Part shown: piece after piece, positions 11,480 through 22,479 of the stretch
Layout of the letters: the number at the start of each line of letters is the position of its first letter
Numbering within the stretch: position 1 is the first letter of the stretch
Translations under genes and position numbers: made by a program
Notes under the pieces: generated by a model
The model's input: the letters and a program-made list of their open reading frames with translations, nothing else
Told to the model about the DNA's origin: nothing
Database searches by the model: none
DNA from: Astrocystis sublimbata
Taxonomy: Eukaryota; Ascomycota; Sordariomycetes; Xylariales; Xylariaceae
Assembly: GCA_022453515.1 (NCBI GenBank)
Contig: JAJNNY010000043.1
Location: 1-64,000, forward strand
Length of the DNA stretch: 64,000 nt
Direction of reading: 5' to 3'

Positions 11480-12968
11480 TTACTCGGCAACCCACACGGC
11501 CGCCATGCCCATGCCAGTACCGATACACATACTCGTCAGACCGACCTTCTCACCGCGCCTTCGCAGCTCATAGAGGAGCGTGCTGACCTGTCTAGCGCCC
11601 GTGCAGCCGAGAGGGTGGCCGAAGGCAATGGCGCCGCCCTTGGGGTTGATCTTCTCGTGCGGGAGGCCGAGCTCGTTGGCGCACCACAGGCACTGCGAGG
11701 CGAAGGCCTCGTTGATCTCGAAGATGTCGACGTCGTCCTTGGTGAGGCCGGTGAGCTCGAAGACCTTGGGGATGGCCTTCCAGGGCCCGATGCCCATCAG
11801 CAGGGGCTTGACGCCCACCACCGAGGCGGCGACGTACTTGCCCAGGATCGTCTGGCCCAGGCGCTCGGCGGTGCTGCGCTTCATCATCAGCACAGCGGCC
11901 GCGCCGTCGCTGATCTGCGACGCGTTGCCGGCGTGGATGCTGCCGTCCGCCGCGAAGGCGGCCTTGATCTTGCCGAGCGACTCGGCCGTGATGCCCGGGC
12001 GCACGCCGTCATCCTTCGTCACCGTGACCTCGCGCGTCTCGCCCGACTTGGGGTCCTCGAACTTGACGGTCAGGGGGTGGATCTCCTCGTCGAAGAGACC
12101 GGCCGCCTGCGCCTTGCCCGCCTTCTGGTATGAGGATGCCGCGAAGGCGTCTTGGTCGGCACGGCTAATGCCGCGATCCTTGGCCATGTCTTCGGAGAGT
12201 ACGCCCATGGGTACCTTGCAGTTCGCCGCCTCGGGGTGGGATTCGAGCAGTTCGGAGAACTCTGTGACGGCGGCGGGGCTGCAACAAATATTGTCAGTCA
12301 CTATGCTCATGCGGACACCCTCCCAAAGAAAGCTGGAGCCAAGCAATAGGCAGGCTGGGTTTGGGAGTGATTGCGTGAGGAGAAGGTGACATACCCATAT
12401 TGCGTGCTCATGCTCTCGACACCGGCGCCAATACCGACCTCGATCATGCCGGTGCGGATCTGGTTGGCGACGTCGACACAGGCTTGTAAGCCGGACGAGC
12501 ATTGGCGGTTGAGTGTTCGCACAGCGGTGGTCTCGGGGAATCCCGCAACGAGAGCAGCGGCGCGCATCTCGGTGGCTCCACCGCCCGGTGCCAGCACCTC
12601 ACCCACGCATACGTCTTCTACGAGGGATGGGTCGATTTTGGAGCGTGTGATGATGCCCTTGAGGGCCCCGGCCATCAGGTTTGCTGCTGCTGTGTCCTTG
12701 AAGGCGCCCTTGCCGCCCTTGGTGAAGGCTGTGCGCAGGCATGCTGTGACGACGATCTAGAGGGTCCGAGTCATGATTAGCTGCGCGAGATTCTTTGCTA
12801 CGGCGCTGCGGCGCGGTGCGGTGTCCAAGGCAGGGAGAGGGATATGGCAAGGAGAACTGTCGGGGGTCGACGTACATCATCGGGGTTCTTCTGGAGAATC
12901 CTGTCGCGGGCGGACTTGGAGCCGGAGATCTGGCTCGAGATCTGTGTGAGTCTCTCGATGGCTGTCAT
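11480..12968 (-). CDS. 3-ketoacyl-CoA thiolase, peroxisomal type
   Basis: Three exons read on the minus strand, 12968-12876, 12756-12395 and 12278-11480, giving 417 residues, the normal length. Cleaves 3-ketoacyl-CoA to acyl-CoA and acetyl-CoA in the last step of beta-oxidation. The nucleophilic cysteine lies in LNRQCSSGLQACVDVANQIRTG, the second catalytic region in GGAIAFGHPLGCTGARQ, and NEAFASQC and CIGTGMGMAAVW are present. The N-terminus MTAIERLTQISSQI contains RL-x5-QI, close to the PTS2 peroxisomal signal (R/K)(L/V/I)-x5-(H/Q)(L/A), which supports import by Pex7. The last position is Ile rather than Leu/Ala, so the signal is slightly off consensus. Long reading frames on the opposite strand are shadows of its GC-rich third positions. 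Confidence 0.95.
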
Positions 12969-14670
12969 ATCGAAGTTGAGGTCAGTAAAAGGTCAGGCTT
13001 CGGCACGGAAATAGTCGGTGATCTTTTTCAGAGAAACACGACCAGGGCAAAAACGTATAAGGAGTAGAATAGAAGAGTAGTAACGAAGATGGAACAACTC
13101 ACCACCCATCTTCAAGTTTATATTGTCGTCCTGGACGGTCCACAAATATGGCAGGGTAACAGGGCAAGGTTAGGTAAGTGCGGTATGAATGCTTGTAGCC
13201 GCGGGTATTCTGGTGAACGATAGTTGGATTTGTTGATCAGGTGGAGGGAGGTCAAATAGAAAGGGTGCAAGAGAAGACAGATGGGTGCAGTAATAGTAGA
13301 AGACGGAAAAGAGGCTCCTGACATGGTGTTCGTCGCTGGACCTCGGGACATGCCCAGTCTGGCCTGGCGCCTCCATGGTCGCGACGCAGTGTATTGCGGC
13401 GGCAGCTTCTCCTAAGCTTCCCCACGTGCGCTAACGCTGATGTCAGAACGAGGCCTAACGAGGTAGCTCCACCACCCGCCGAGGCACGATGGTCGCTGGG
13501 ATTTGCGCACCTCATTGGCTCTGGCCGCTAGCCGGCGCTAGCATGCTCGCGTAGCGTGTGGCTAGCTGTCTCGGGGTCTCGGTGGGCGCATTCACATGCC
13601 AAACACCCGCATCCGCCACCTCCACCTTCGCATGGTGAGAACTGACTGACTTGATCCGGCCTGTGCGGTATTCAACACACTGCACGCGTTCTAGGGAGCA
13701 GCTGAGAATGCCGGTACATTGGGGATCTGAGACATCTTGGACGTGCACATAACCAACAGGCTGTGTCGAATCACCTCGATTCAACAACTTCAATAAAGTC
13801 GCAATGCACAAGCTTTGGCCCAGCACAGCGCCTCATCTTAGATGAGCGACCCAGCAGTATCTTGCACCAGACTCGGAACCCTACACTACTCAGCTTATAA
13901 TGCTATTCAGTAACTTGGGTGCTTGGCTGCCCCTCGACAGGTCCCGTCGACGCTTACGTCGTTTGATTTCCTTGGTCTCATTCCTACAGAGCCAATGCAT
14001 GTCTTTTCGTCAAGGTGATATATGCGCCATCAGTTTTCTCGGTCACTGTTGAACATCTACCTAAGGTACTCTTATGAACCGTTATTTTGAATGCTTACCA
14101 GCCATGGCCACCACGACGCGGCGGGTTACGATACTTCTTTTTACAATACTTTCAATACCTTTAATGTCAATGAGAACAGTCGTATCTTTTGATGCCGCGA
14201 TTTCGGATTGCAAGAACCAGGCATGCGATGAACCCATCAAATTTGATATCACCACTGTATGGCCTCGCTGCGTTTGTGCCCAACAATGACTCAAAATTTA
14301 GATTGAAGAAGGGATGTTTCGCGACTTAAGGGAAATTGCGTATTTTTGATTGTCACCGTATCTGTGCAACCACAACTTTGAACAGGGGCTATTGAGTGGC
14401 AGGCAAAGGAAGGGCCTTAGTTGAAACATTGGATATGGAATGATAGGAAATCCCTAACACAGCTGCAAACCCCGCCACGTTCAATCTGCACCACTGGTCA
14501 AGGCTAACCAGAAGTTTGAAGTGTTAAGGGAGGCTTTGTTATATGCTTCAATATAAAATCCTCCTCCCATGCTTCTCCGGCGAGCATCTCATTTGCCTGA
14601 GATGTGAGCATTCGTCAACTTTACGAATTCGAGCTGTACCCCGACCAGTTCCGCATTGCCGCCCTTCAAA
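12969..14670. other. Intergenic, no supported gene
   Basis: About 1.7 kb. It contains the thiolase promoter on the right-hand side of that gene and, further right, short open frames. A 71-codon plus-strand frame at 14074-14289 has a hydrophobic N-terminal stretch and four cysteines, but nothing else supports it as a gene. Confidence 0.45.
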
Positions 14671-15797
14671 ATGCCTCCTAGCAACCAAACTGTCAGCATT
14701 GATTTATGTCCCAAAACACTTGACACTAGAATGGAATTGCTAACTCTAACCCAAGGTAAACCCTCCAAATGAGACCCGCGACAATGTCCGGGCTAACTTC
14801 TATGAACTCATTCAGGAAGACGACATGGAATTCGAGGACCTTCTCGGTATATCCCCTGATAAGCTAGATATTAGTCTAAGAGCAGCGAGGGCAATGAAGC
14901 ATGCTACTGGCCACGAGTCGATATCCCTTTTCAGGTTTGGCTATATGCTCTATATAGTCCTGACACACGACAACTTCACTCTCGACGATCTCAGAAATGT
15001 CGCAGCTCGTGATTGGAACTTACAGGGCGAAGACTCCACGGACGCCGACCGTGAGTATTTTTTTTGAGCCTTTGTTCCTCGTCAGGTCTTCTGCTTTCCT
15101 CAGTGGCATAGATATCTTTCGATGTTTTCTTTTGCCCTTTTCTATCTATTTTCCTTGTTGCTATTTTTCTTTCCGTAACGTCAACAGATCACAGTACTGA
15201 AGCAAGCTAACCATGATCTTTGTAGTGCCCGATAAAGTGCGAGATATGACATTCTTTCCTTGCTACCTGGCAGTAAGTATTAGCTATGATAGAGTCAGCA
15301 GATATTTCGAAGAAAACCTGAACCCTCACGCTACACCAGCCGGTGTGCGTCTGTTCCTCAATGAATGTGATCAGGATGAAAACGGAGATATACCTCACGA
15401 CAGAATGATACCTTGTCCGGCAATAATCGTAGCTGTCTTATGTGCAGAGATTTGGTGTGCGTGGGCAAGTCGATCCCGCAGCTCTTTACCATCGAAACAA
15501 GAATTCATGAGCTTGTTCCCACCCGAAGCTAAGATCGGCATACACGTTAAATCACTTTTAACCCGCTTGACGATGAGTATGCTGTCACGCAGCCCCGCCC
15601 TCGTTTTACAGGCACTGACAAGCACGATAGTTTCGAACGATCCTGTATGGTGGGAGCATTTAAACTTATTCCACGGGCAAGTGAGTTATCTTGCAAACAT
15701 GGATGACTTGTTTGATCTGGCGAACAGTGTATTTGATTGGGATGCATTGGCGAGTAATATCAGAGCCGTCATGGGTACAACCAGATTAGACGATTAA
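14671..15797 (+). CDS. Hypothetical protein, family not recognised
   Basis: Model of three exons, 14671-14691, 14756-15050 and 15226-15797, giving 295 residues. The first intron (GTCAGC donor, GCTAAC branch site, CCCAAG acceptor) and the second (GTGAGT donor, TTTGTAG acceptor) both preserve the frame. The start MPPSNQTVNPPNETRDN has a good TCAAAATG context. No catalytic motif, signal peptide or membrane segment is visible. The middle part (CPAIIVAVLCAEIWCAW) is hydrophobic with several cysteines, and the C-terminal half is acidic and leucine-rich (YLANMDDLFDLANSVFDWDAL), so a helical soluble protein is likely. A third-codon composition poorer in G+C than the housekeeping genes suggests an accessory, low-expression gene. 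If the first intron is wrong, the protein would start at M31 (14825). Confidence 0.55.
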
Positions 15798-16143
15798 TCA
15801 TGGTTAATGGTACGGAGGCAGTTATGAGGCCTTACGTGCTTATGTAGAGGGAACCAACACGCATAGGGACTTCCTTCTTCCCGCCATTCTGATAAGGACC
15901 GAGGAATCCTGACGGAAGGCGCATTGAATAGAAGAGGATCGTTCCCAGAGATCAAAGGCCTGAGAAAGGAGGCAGGGACTCTTTGAGCCCTAGATTTTTT
16001 AGCTGAACTGAACGGAATATATCACCAACATTCAAGACTTGACACATTAGCACTTGTCCCATATAGAGATTCTTCCACCTAACATCGGACTGCTAGTCCC
16101 GTAAATATCCCCCGTGTACCTTCCGAAACGTATCGTTGCCACC
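15798..16143. other. Intergenic, convergent 3' ends
   Basis: Short interval between two convergent genes. Nothing beyond probable 3' untranslated regions is seen. Confidence 0.4.
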
Positions 16144-16787
16144 TCAAAGCGGCTTGGCACAGTGATCGGGGCAGAGGTTTTCATGATAGTGACTGTTTTT
16201 TCTAAACCAGGGCGAAGGGACGATAGCGTACGTCTTCTGCCATTTCTCAGACAAGACCGTGCCGCTATTCCACGCGCCACACTTCTTCTCGAGCATCTCT
16301 TGCACCTGGTCGAGTTCCCATTGACGAGCATGGTCTGGGTGTACCCACTGAACCATGTAAATGTCAGCATTTGTTTCTGAACCATGCACACAGTGAGGCA
16401 TAACCGATCAGGGTTTGAAGGTGGGATCTTATATTGACATTTCGTAGAGACATAGGCAATTTTGATACTTACTTTGCAGTTGCATATGTACCATGCCACT
16501 CCATCTTCTGTATCCGGATATGGATATATCTCTGCGTGCCACATGCCGGGGCTTACTGTCTTTCCCCTGTGGTCCCAGGCAACAAAACGGGCTTTGGCGG
16601 CGAGGAAGTTCTGTTGCGTGAGATTCTTCCAAGTTAAGCATGTAGCCGTTGCCTCGGGTATAATAGGCCCTTCGTCGTCGGCTACCTGGCGAGTTTGATC
16701 CTCAGAAGTTGAATTGGCTGCGGATGTGCTCTGAGGCATGGCAAAAGCAAGTGCGCCTAGGGCGCTTAGAATGAAAACGGCTCGCAT
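16144..16787 (-). CDS. Small secreted cysteine-containing protein
   Basis: Two exons on the minus strand, 16787-16473 and 16347-16144, giving 172 residues; an in-frame ATG four codons upstream (16799) is an alternative. The N-terminus MRAVFILSALGALAFAMPQ is a clear signal peptide with a likely cut after AFA. The mature part has N-glycosylation sequons (NST, NLT), a Trp/Tyr-rich middle (AEIYPYPDTEDGVAWYICNCK) and at least six cysteines (ATC, YICNC, KKC, LCPDHC), all compatible with disulfide bonds. The intron (GTAAGT donor, TTCAG acceptor, 125 nt) is phase 0 and joins CNCK to WVHPDHARQW. No enzyme motif is visible. Size, secretion and cysteines resemble fungal effector-like proteins, but that is inference; I do not recognise the family. 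Confidence 0.7.
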
Positions 16788-17337
16788 TATAATCGACAAG
16801 TAGATGAGGAGACTATTGTATCAAGAGATTGAAGTTCAAATACACCGAATACTGTTGAGCGCCTATCGAAAATGAAACACCATGGAACAAAACATGGTCA
16901 GATGCAGATATATTAGACACATTTATACTACTTGTAACAACCAGCGTTAAGCTATCCTCCCGTTACGAAGTAGTTCCCACATCGTCGATAATGCCGGCGG
17001 CATGATTAATGTCCGATAAGCCTACTCGGTATTGCAAGCCACGTAATTGACGGCAACTGTTACTATTGATGATGCAGTCAAGATGATTATCATATAGCGT
17101 TATCAAACATGCATTACCTGTCGATGTCGCTGTCACATGCACTTTAGATTTCGTTCATGGTCGGTGAATCGGACAAGATATCTACCGCTATTGGACAACG
17201 CAAATCGTGTTCTCGCGATTCTCGGCATATCTCTTACCGTCATCTATTTGTTCTGCTATACTATGAACATATGTCAATACTATACTTTTGGTACTCACAG
17301 TCGTCCAAGATCGGGTCGACTTCAGCCTAGCCGTCTG
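16788..17337. other. Intergenic
   Basis: Upstream region of the secreted-protein gene and downstream of the broken HAD phosphatase. No recognisable feature. Confidence 0.4.
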
Positions 17338-18208
17338 TCAATTATCTCCTATATCGAACCTTCCTGTCCTCCCTGCCAACACATATTTCTGAACGGCCTG
17401 ATACTTAGTGGCTAGATCTGGATGCGGGACCCAAACAGCTCTCATGCCGGCGAGTCTCCCAGCTTCTACGCCCGCAATACTATCTGCAAACACCGAGCAT
17501 TCGTTGGGCGCAATGGGATTCCTGGAAGCGGTAATTATTAGATTCTAGTGATGCTTTTATCGACTGTAGCTCGGCTACGTACATGCCGGATGCTGGCTTG
17601 CCCCAACCTTCTGCAATCGCGGATGTCGCCAAGCATCCGCCGGCCGGGTCCGAAAACGCTTAGCAAACTTTGATTTATCGGCTTGGAGGTTTTCAACTCG
17701 TAGGTATTCTATTATGTCTTATACTGGCTACCAGAGGTAGCTAGATCGGATCTCCAGACCCATCCCGGTCACGATTAAGGTTCGATAGTATCCTACCCGA
17801 GCCAGGAACAGGCTCGCAGTCAGTCAAACCCGAGTGCATCTGACCCTCGCGTTCACGGGCGAACTGTTCGCGTGATATAGGTAGCTCGGCCCCATTTGTG
17901 AAATGCATCGCTGCTCGTCGAGTCGGGCACCCCCACTTCCTCGAGTCAAAATTACTCCGAACCTTACGACACCCAGGAAAGAGGGGGGATGAAGCCGCGC
18001 AACACATACTGAGCTGGGCCCACATGGAGCTGGTGAAAACAGGTCTTCCATACTTCTGAAGAACTTGGTTCATGCATAACGTGACGACGTCTTCCGTGTT
18101 CAGGAGAAGCCCTTCCATGTCGAAGATGCAACCGCGGATTCGAGGGAGGCGAGTAGTCGTAATGTAAACTTCTAAAAGGTGTAGATCCCTGGTCTTTGAA
18201 GCTGCCAT
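17338..18208 (-). pseudogene. Broken HAD-superfamily phosphatase
   Basis: The N-terminus in one frame reads RIRGCIFDMEGLLLNTEDVVTL, the HAD motif I (DxD changed to DxE) followed by NQVLQKYGRP, as in fungal HAD phosphatases of the DOG/pseudouridine-5'-phosphatase type. Downstream the homologous pieces lie in different frames: SSDAFHKWG, then AELPISREQFAREREGQ and CEPVPGSGRILSNL, then two consecutive in-frame stops just before TYELKTSKPINQ, then RRMLGDI, then a shift to AIAEGWGKPASGM, and after a plausible 60-nt intron NECSVFADSIAGVEAG and MRAVWVPHPDL, ending at TGA 17338. At least three frame changes plus the double stop rule out a simple intron explanation, so I call a decayed gene. The second Asp of motif I reads as Glu. 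Sequencing errors cannot explain all lesions. Confidence 0.8.
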
Positions 18209-19084
18209 GATAAGCCTAGTTTATGTAGTCTCGGTTAGGCAAGAGTCTAACTCTGTCCACAATAAGAATTATCTGCATGCAAGTTTGCCGCCTCTCAGAC
18301 TTAAACATCAAGACTATGTGCTATACTTCAGGTGAGCCTCAAGACCCCGGATAACAGGGCATCCGGGGTGCCGGGGTAAGCCGCAAGGTACTTACTAAGT
18401 ATACATGTACGGGCTGTTGCCAGGGGGCCAGGGTCCCTGATATTTTCTTTTTCCCCATTTCTCATTAAAGAAAATGAGATCATCGTCCGCTAGTGTTATG
18501 GGACTAACTAACTTCGTAGACTACGTAGGTGGCCGCTATCCGATGTTGAGGCGTTTAGGAGTCCCTATTGCTTACAAGGATTGCAATCAACGAGACGTTG
18601 GACATCTGGCCAGTTGGCCCAGGTGGACACATGAATGAAATCGTTCGTAATACAATTTTTTCTAATGGTCCAGTCGTTTCAGTTAACATGCAAGACACAA
18701 AAGGCTTCCAATACCCTCAGGGTTGCCAGTCGCCTTATAGGAAAGACATCACCAAGGACGATTGAGATGTGATGAACCTAAAGGAAGGAGGAAGATTTCG
18801 ATGACATTGTTGCTTTCTGGGCTCGTGAAGGGGCTCTAAGCTCTGCTCCCACAAGGCGTAATATCAATTTATGAGGGAAATTGAATGTTTGATACCGCTC
18901 TATAAATGGCTGCCATCGCGGCGTCTGTAAGTAGTTATGGGCTACTTGAGCCTTGCATCCCATTGATGTTGACCTTTTGTACGATTGGCATTGATTGGTA
19001 GCCCAGCTTCATGCTTGGCTACCTCCTATTAGGTCCAATAGCCATAGCTGTCAGGTGCCTGCTAGATAATTGTCGAGATCTCCG
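18209..19084. other. Intergenic with one GC-rich hairpin
   Basis: Contains the 9-bp perfect inverted repeat at 18344-18369 (listed separately). A 65-codon plus-strand frame at 18568 has no support. Confidence 0.4.
18344..18369. repeat. Perfect 9-bp inverted repeat, 8-nt loop
   Basis: Left arm ACCCCGGAT at 18344-18352 and right arm ATCCGGGGT at 18361-18369, separated by AACAGGGC. The stem is GC-rich and would be stable as RNA or as extruded DNA. Further CCGGGG and GGGGGCC runs follow on the right. Function unknown; it could be a transposon end remnant. Confidence 0.7.
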
Positions 19085-20150
19085 TCACGGCCACAATAAG
19101 GTTGCAACATCAGCCCAGTCCTCAAAGCCATAAACAGCGTTGTATTTCTCGCCTGTTGGACCTTTCCAGCCCTTGATCGCCTCCCTTACATTCACTCCGT
19201 ACTGCTTGAATGTACGAGCAGCACTTTTTGTGTAACCGGCAACTATTCCAACATTCGTGGGAGTTTCCCAAAGCGGCTGCAAGTCGGCCTTGCCATCGGA
19301 TACGAAAACAACCTTTTGTTTCTTCACTGCAGGTATCTTGCTTAGAAGTTTCGAGATAAGAATGGTTTTGTCGCCACCAGAAGAGAGTGAGACGCCATGG
19401 TTAAGAGCTGAGAAAGGCAGGACTCCTTCCGGAAGGATCTCGGGACTATATGTCGTGATGCGTGTGACCACATCGGGGCACGACGATGCCTCCTGCAGAA
19501 CAAGCCGGATCCACGACGGTGACCAGTTGAGACTGACGACGTTGATACGGGCGCCTTTAGCCTGTGCTACGCGCGCGAACGTGCACCACCCATCGCGCAG
19601 CGTTTGGTTTCGGGCGTATTTGACTAGCTCATCCGCCTTCGCTGTCTCAAAAAGGCCCATTCCCTTAACCCAATCGAAAGACCAGACCTCCACGTCGCGA
19701 AGGGAAGCATCGTTGGCGTACGCAATTGCTCCTGCTAGCGATGTGGGTTCTGGGACTTTAGCTGCCGCGGCATCGGCACGCTCTCCGTATATCTCTTCAA
19801 TCTCGTCCCATGGCAGAACTGAGCTGTTGCTGGGGAGACTCTCATAGGCAGCCAGCGCCAAGGTTGTACTGCGACGTCTGGGGTCAGTAATTCTCGTCAA
19901 GCAGGGTCTGTAGATCTTTCGCGATGTCGGACGCTATTTGAATACATTAAATTGATAGAAAAAGTCATCGAATTTGTACCATGCGTATGGTAGCATGAAT
20001 GACATCCAAGAAATTCGCTTACAAGGCATCAGATGTGACAATTGTCCCGTCGAAGTCGATGAAGAGCTGAATCGACGAAGCGTTAGATGGTACGCATCTG
20101 GCAGCCGCGGCGGTGCCGAGAGCAACCAACAAGCTCAGATAGCTCTTCAT
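19085..20150 (-). CDS. Secreted HAD-like phosphatase
   Basis: Two exons on the minus strand, 20150-20023 and 19877-19085, giving 306 residues. The N-terminus MKSYLSLLVALGTAAAARC is a signal peptide. Motif I follows directly: LFIDFDGTIVTSDAL with nucleophile D32 and acid/base D34. Motif II is likely the Ser/Thr in NVVSLNWSPSWI, motif III the Lys in SSGGDKTILISKLL, and motif IV KVVFVSDGKADL (one Asp of the usual pair is clear). The intron (GTAAGC donor, CCCCAG acceptor, 145 nt) is the only choice that keeps frame after GCC TT. Fungal relatives are phosphoserine-phosphatase-like hydrolases acting on small phosphorylated molecules; with a signal peptide it would act in the secretory path or outside. 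Substrate unknown. Confidence 0.82.
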
Positions 20151-20598
20151 TATGACAGCTTGACAATATTCGTGGTTGAGTGATTAATTCAAGAGTTTAA
20201 AACATGCTGCATTTAAAGATTTTCAACTTCTGCTTGGCAGGCTTTAGCGCTTATTGCAGCGCACTATATAGAACGCGAACCGGAATCACTGCTAGCGTTC
20301 ATATCGTCGTGAGATGTTGAGCACTATTATTGACGCGTCAAGGCGTCAACGACTACTGGTAGACTAACTGGACTTGGAAATGAACAGGCCCATTCAATTT
20401 GACTGGGAGATTCTGAACTCTGCCATATTAATGGAGAAGCAAGAAATAATATGAAAATACCATAATACAATGAATGTGTGGAACCAATCCTCAAATTACA
20501 AACAGTCCTACATCTTAGGGCTCCTCGGGGTAATTGCTGCCAGATGTACATACTATGGCTCAATATTTGCATTGTCGCGTTCTTGTTCTTTTCCGACT
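20151..20598. other. Intergenic
   Basis: 448 bp between the HAD gene start and the P450 stop codon, both on the minus strand. It must hold the HAD promoter. Nothing else is recognised. Confidence 0.4.
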
Positions 20599-22479
20599 TC
20601 ATAGGAAAGCACTATCATCGATCGAATCGATATCAAGCTCGACCGTCGGTCTTTTTCGATACAGCAGCTTGGTGCCCGCATTCACTCTTTGACCGAATCC
20701 GACGCACATATGGGCCGTCTCGGTTCCTGGTGCCATCTTCCAGTCGTACTTCATGAGCAGATGGCAAAGGGCTATCTTGATCTCGTTGGCAGCCAGAAAA
20801 CGCCCTGGGCAGGCATGTAAACCATGTCCGAACCCGAAATGATCGGAGCTGGTCGTAACGAGCTGCGCCAGATTGTCCTTGCCAGGCTGGGTTCGCATCT
20901 CCAGGAAACGATCGCCTTTCCATACTTCTGGGTTTTCGTAAACTTCGGAGTCTTGCATTCGAAGCAAGTCGACGTGTATCCGAGAGCCTTTCTTGATAAG
21001 AGTGCCATCTGATAGGACAATGTCTGCTTCAACTGACCGACGCAGAGCTAAAAAGGAAAATCAAGACATATCAGTGCCCTGTAGTATGTGTTGTGACCCC
21101 GAAGCTGTTCACTTACTAGTCAAGAATGGCTTGGTACGCTGTGACTCCTTAATCGTACTATCCATCAATTTCATGTTATAAAGCGATGTTTTCTTCCAGC
21201 CTTCGTGTTTCAGAATCTGAACTATCTCGTCTCGGACAGCTTGCAAGGTTTCGGGGTGACGAGCTAGATCTACCAAGACCGTCTGGAGTAGGTCTGATGT
21301 CGTACCGATTGCCACAGTAGAAATGAGCAGGTTGAAGGTTGCAGCATCGTATGCGGTGATATTGAGTGCCTTCGATTCCTCCTCGATCCACCCTAGCGCG
21401 TCGTTGAATACCGGAGCTTTTTGGCCAGCTTGTAAGGCAGCTCGTGCCATCTCTCTCCTCTTTTCCAAAATGGGTTCAATCACCTTCTTCGAACGTTCGT
21501 AGTGGCTATAGACTAGTTTCGATTCGGGGAAGAATCGACCGATGTATGGCCGTAAGTTCACTGGATACTGTTGAAGTTTGTTCATGGCCTTGCCAACATC
21601 AACCTGATAATTCTTGGCGATGTATAACCATTCCTCACTCCGAGCAAGTTCTTCCCCCAGGAACACTCGAGACGACATGCGGGCAGTCACATCAAGTATC
21701 ACACTGTTAATGTTCGTTTCCCGCCATTCTACTGATATTAGCTCTGTATGATATCGACAGGCGCGGATCACCAACCAGTTGAGTTCTCTAGGTTGATCTC
21801 TACAGCATATGCAATCTCTTCTGATAGTGGTGCAGTAACCTGGGCTGGTGATCATAGGTTAGTCATGATAAGCATAACCTTGGAGGCAATTTGGGTTTAC
21901 CAATTAACTTCGTCAACTGCTTTCTCGCTATGATCTGTACAAGTCGGCCGTCGTGTCCAATTGCCGCGAGCGGTTCGAACCCCCGAATCTCGCACATTCG
22001 TTCCTATAGATCTCTGCATTAGCGGTCGAAGTGGCATGTGAGGTTGCGGATAAATGCAGGACTACCTGAGTGATTGTTCCCATGAAACTGAGGTTTGGGT
22101 TGTTGCGAACTTCATTCAGCCATTCGGATGGTAGCATGACAATCTCTCCGTAATCCGTAGTCATTCGATACGGCTTCTTAGGAAGTTCTTTCCTCGCCTT
22201 CTGTAGAATGGTGTTCGCATTGTCTCGGAAATTACGCTTTTGGTTGTTATTAGAACGTTGTTTCAGCTGTATCGTTGGGACTTGTTGACTTACTTTAGCT
22301 TCAGCATCAGAGAAGAGGTTGGGAGGATTGACTAAAGGAAGCTTCTTCAATGTGGGATTGGACGTGGCCCAGGCATACGCTGTTGAGAGGACCAAGACGA
22401 TACCAAGAACGTAAGGGATTAGTTGTACGCCATCCCCAAGAAGGGGAGAAGCGTAGCTGGAAGCAAGTGTCTCGTTCAT
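20599..22479 (-). CDS. Cytochrome P450, fungal ent-kaurene-oxidase-like type
   Basis: Six exons on the minus strand: 22479-22294, 22236-22066, 22003-21901, 21844-21776, 21731-21117 and 21047-20599; 530 residues. A membrane anchor lies at about 18-40 (LIPYVLGIVLVLSTAYAW). Seen: DYGEIVMLPSEWLNEVRNNP near the N-terminus, RKQLTKLI, the SSRVFLGEELARSEEW segment, an I-helix with STVAIGTTSDLL, the K-helix ExxR as ESQR, and the heme loop FGFGHGLHACPGRFLAANEIK with the axial cysteine. The layout resembles CYP503-like (P450-4, ent-kaurene oxidase-like) fungal enzymes, which often serve terpenoid or indole pathways; the actual substrate is unknown. Endoplasmic reticulum, needs P450 reductase. Introns 4 (44 nt, GTTGGT donor) is short but required for the frame. 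Confidence 0.9.

Noticed and set aside
11580..12389. 269-codon plus-strand frame and related frames over the thiolase gene
   Set aside because: Shadow of the GC-rich thiolase codons on the other strand; no homology wording and no splice logic.
14074..14289. 71-codon frame with hydrophobic N-terminus and four cysteines
   Set aside because: Could be a small secreted protein, but there is no second line of support such as an intron or family resemblance.
14585..14675. Coding-like plus-strand frame reading IRQLYEFELYPDQF just upstream of the hypothetical gene
   Set aside because: Bounded by stops with no usable donor; it falls in the probable 5' untranslated region of the gene that starts at 14671.
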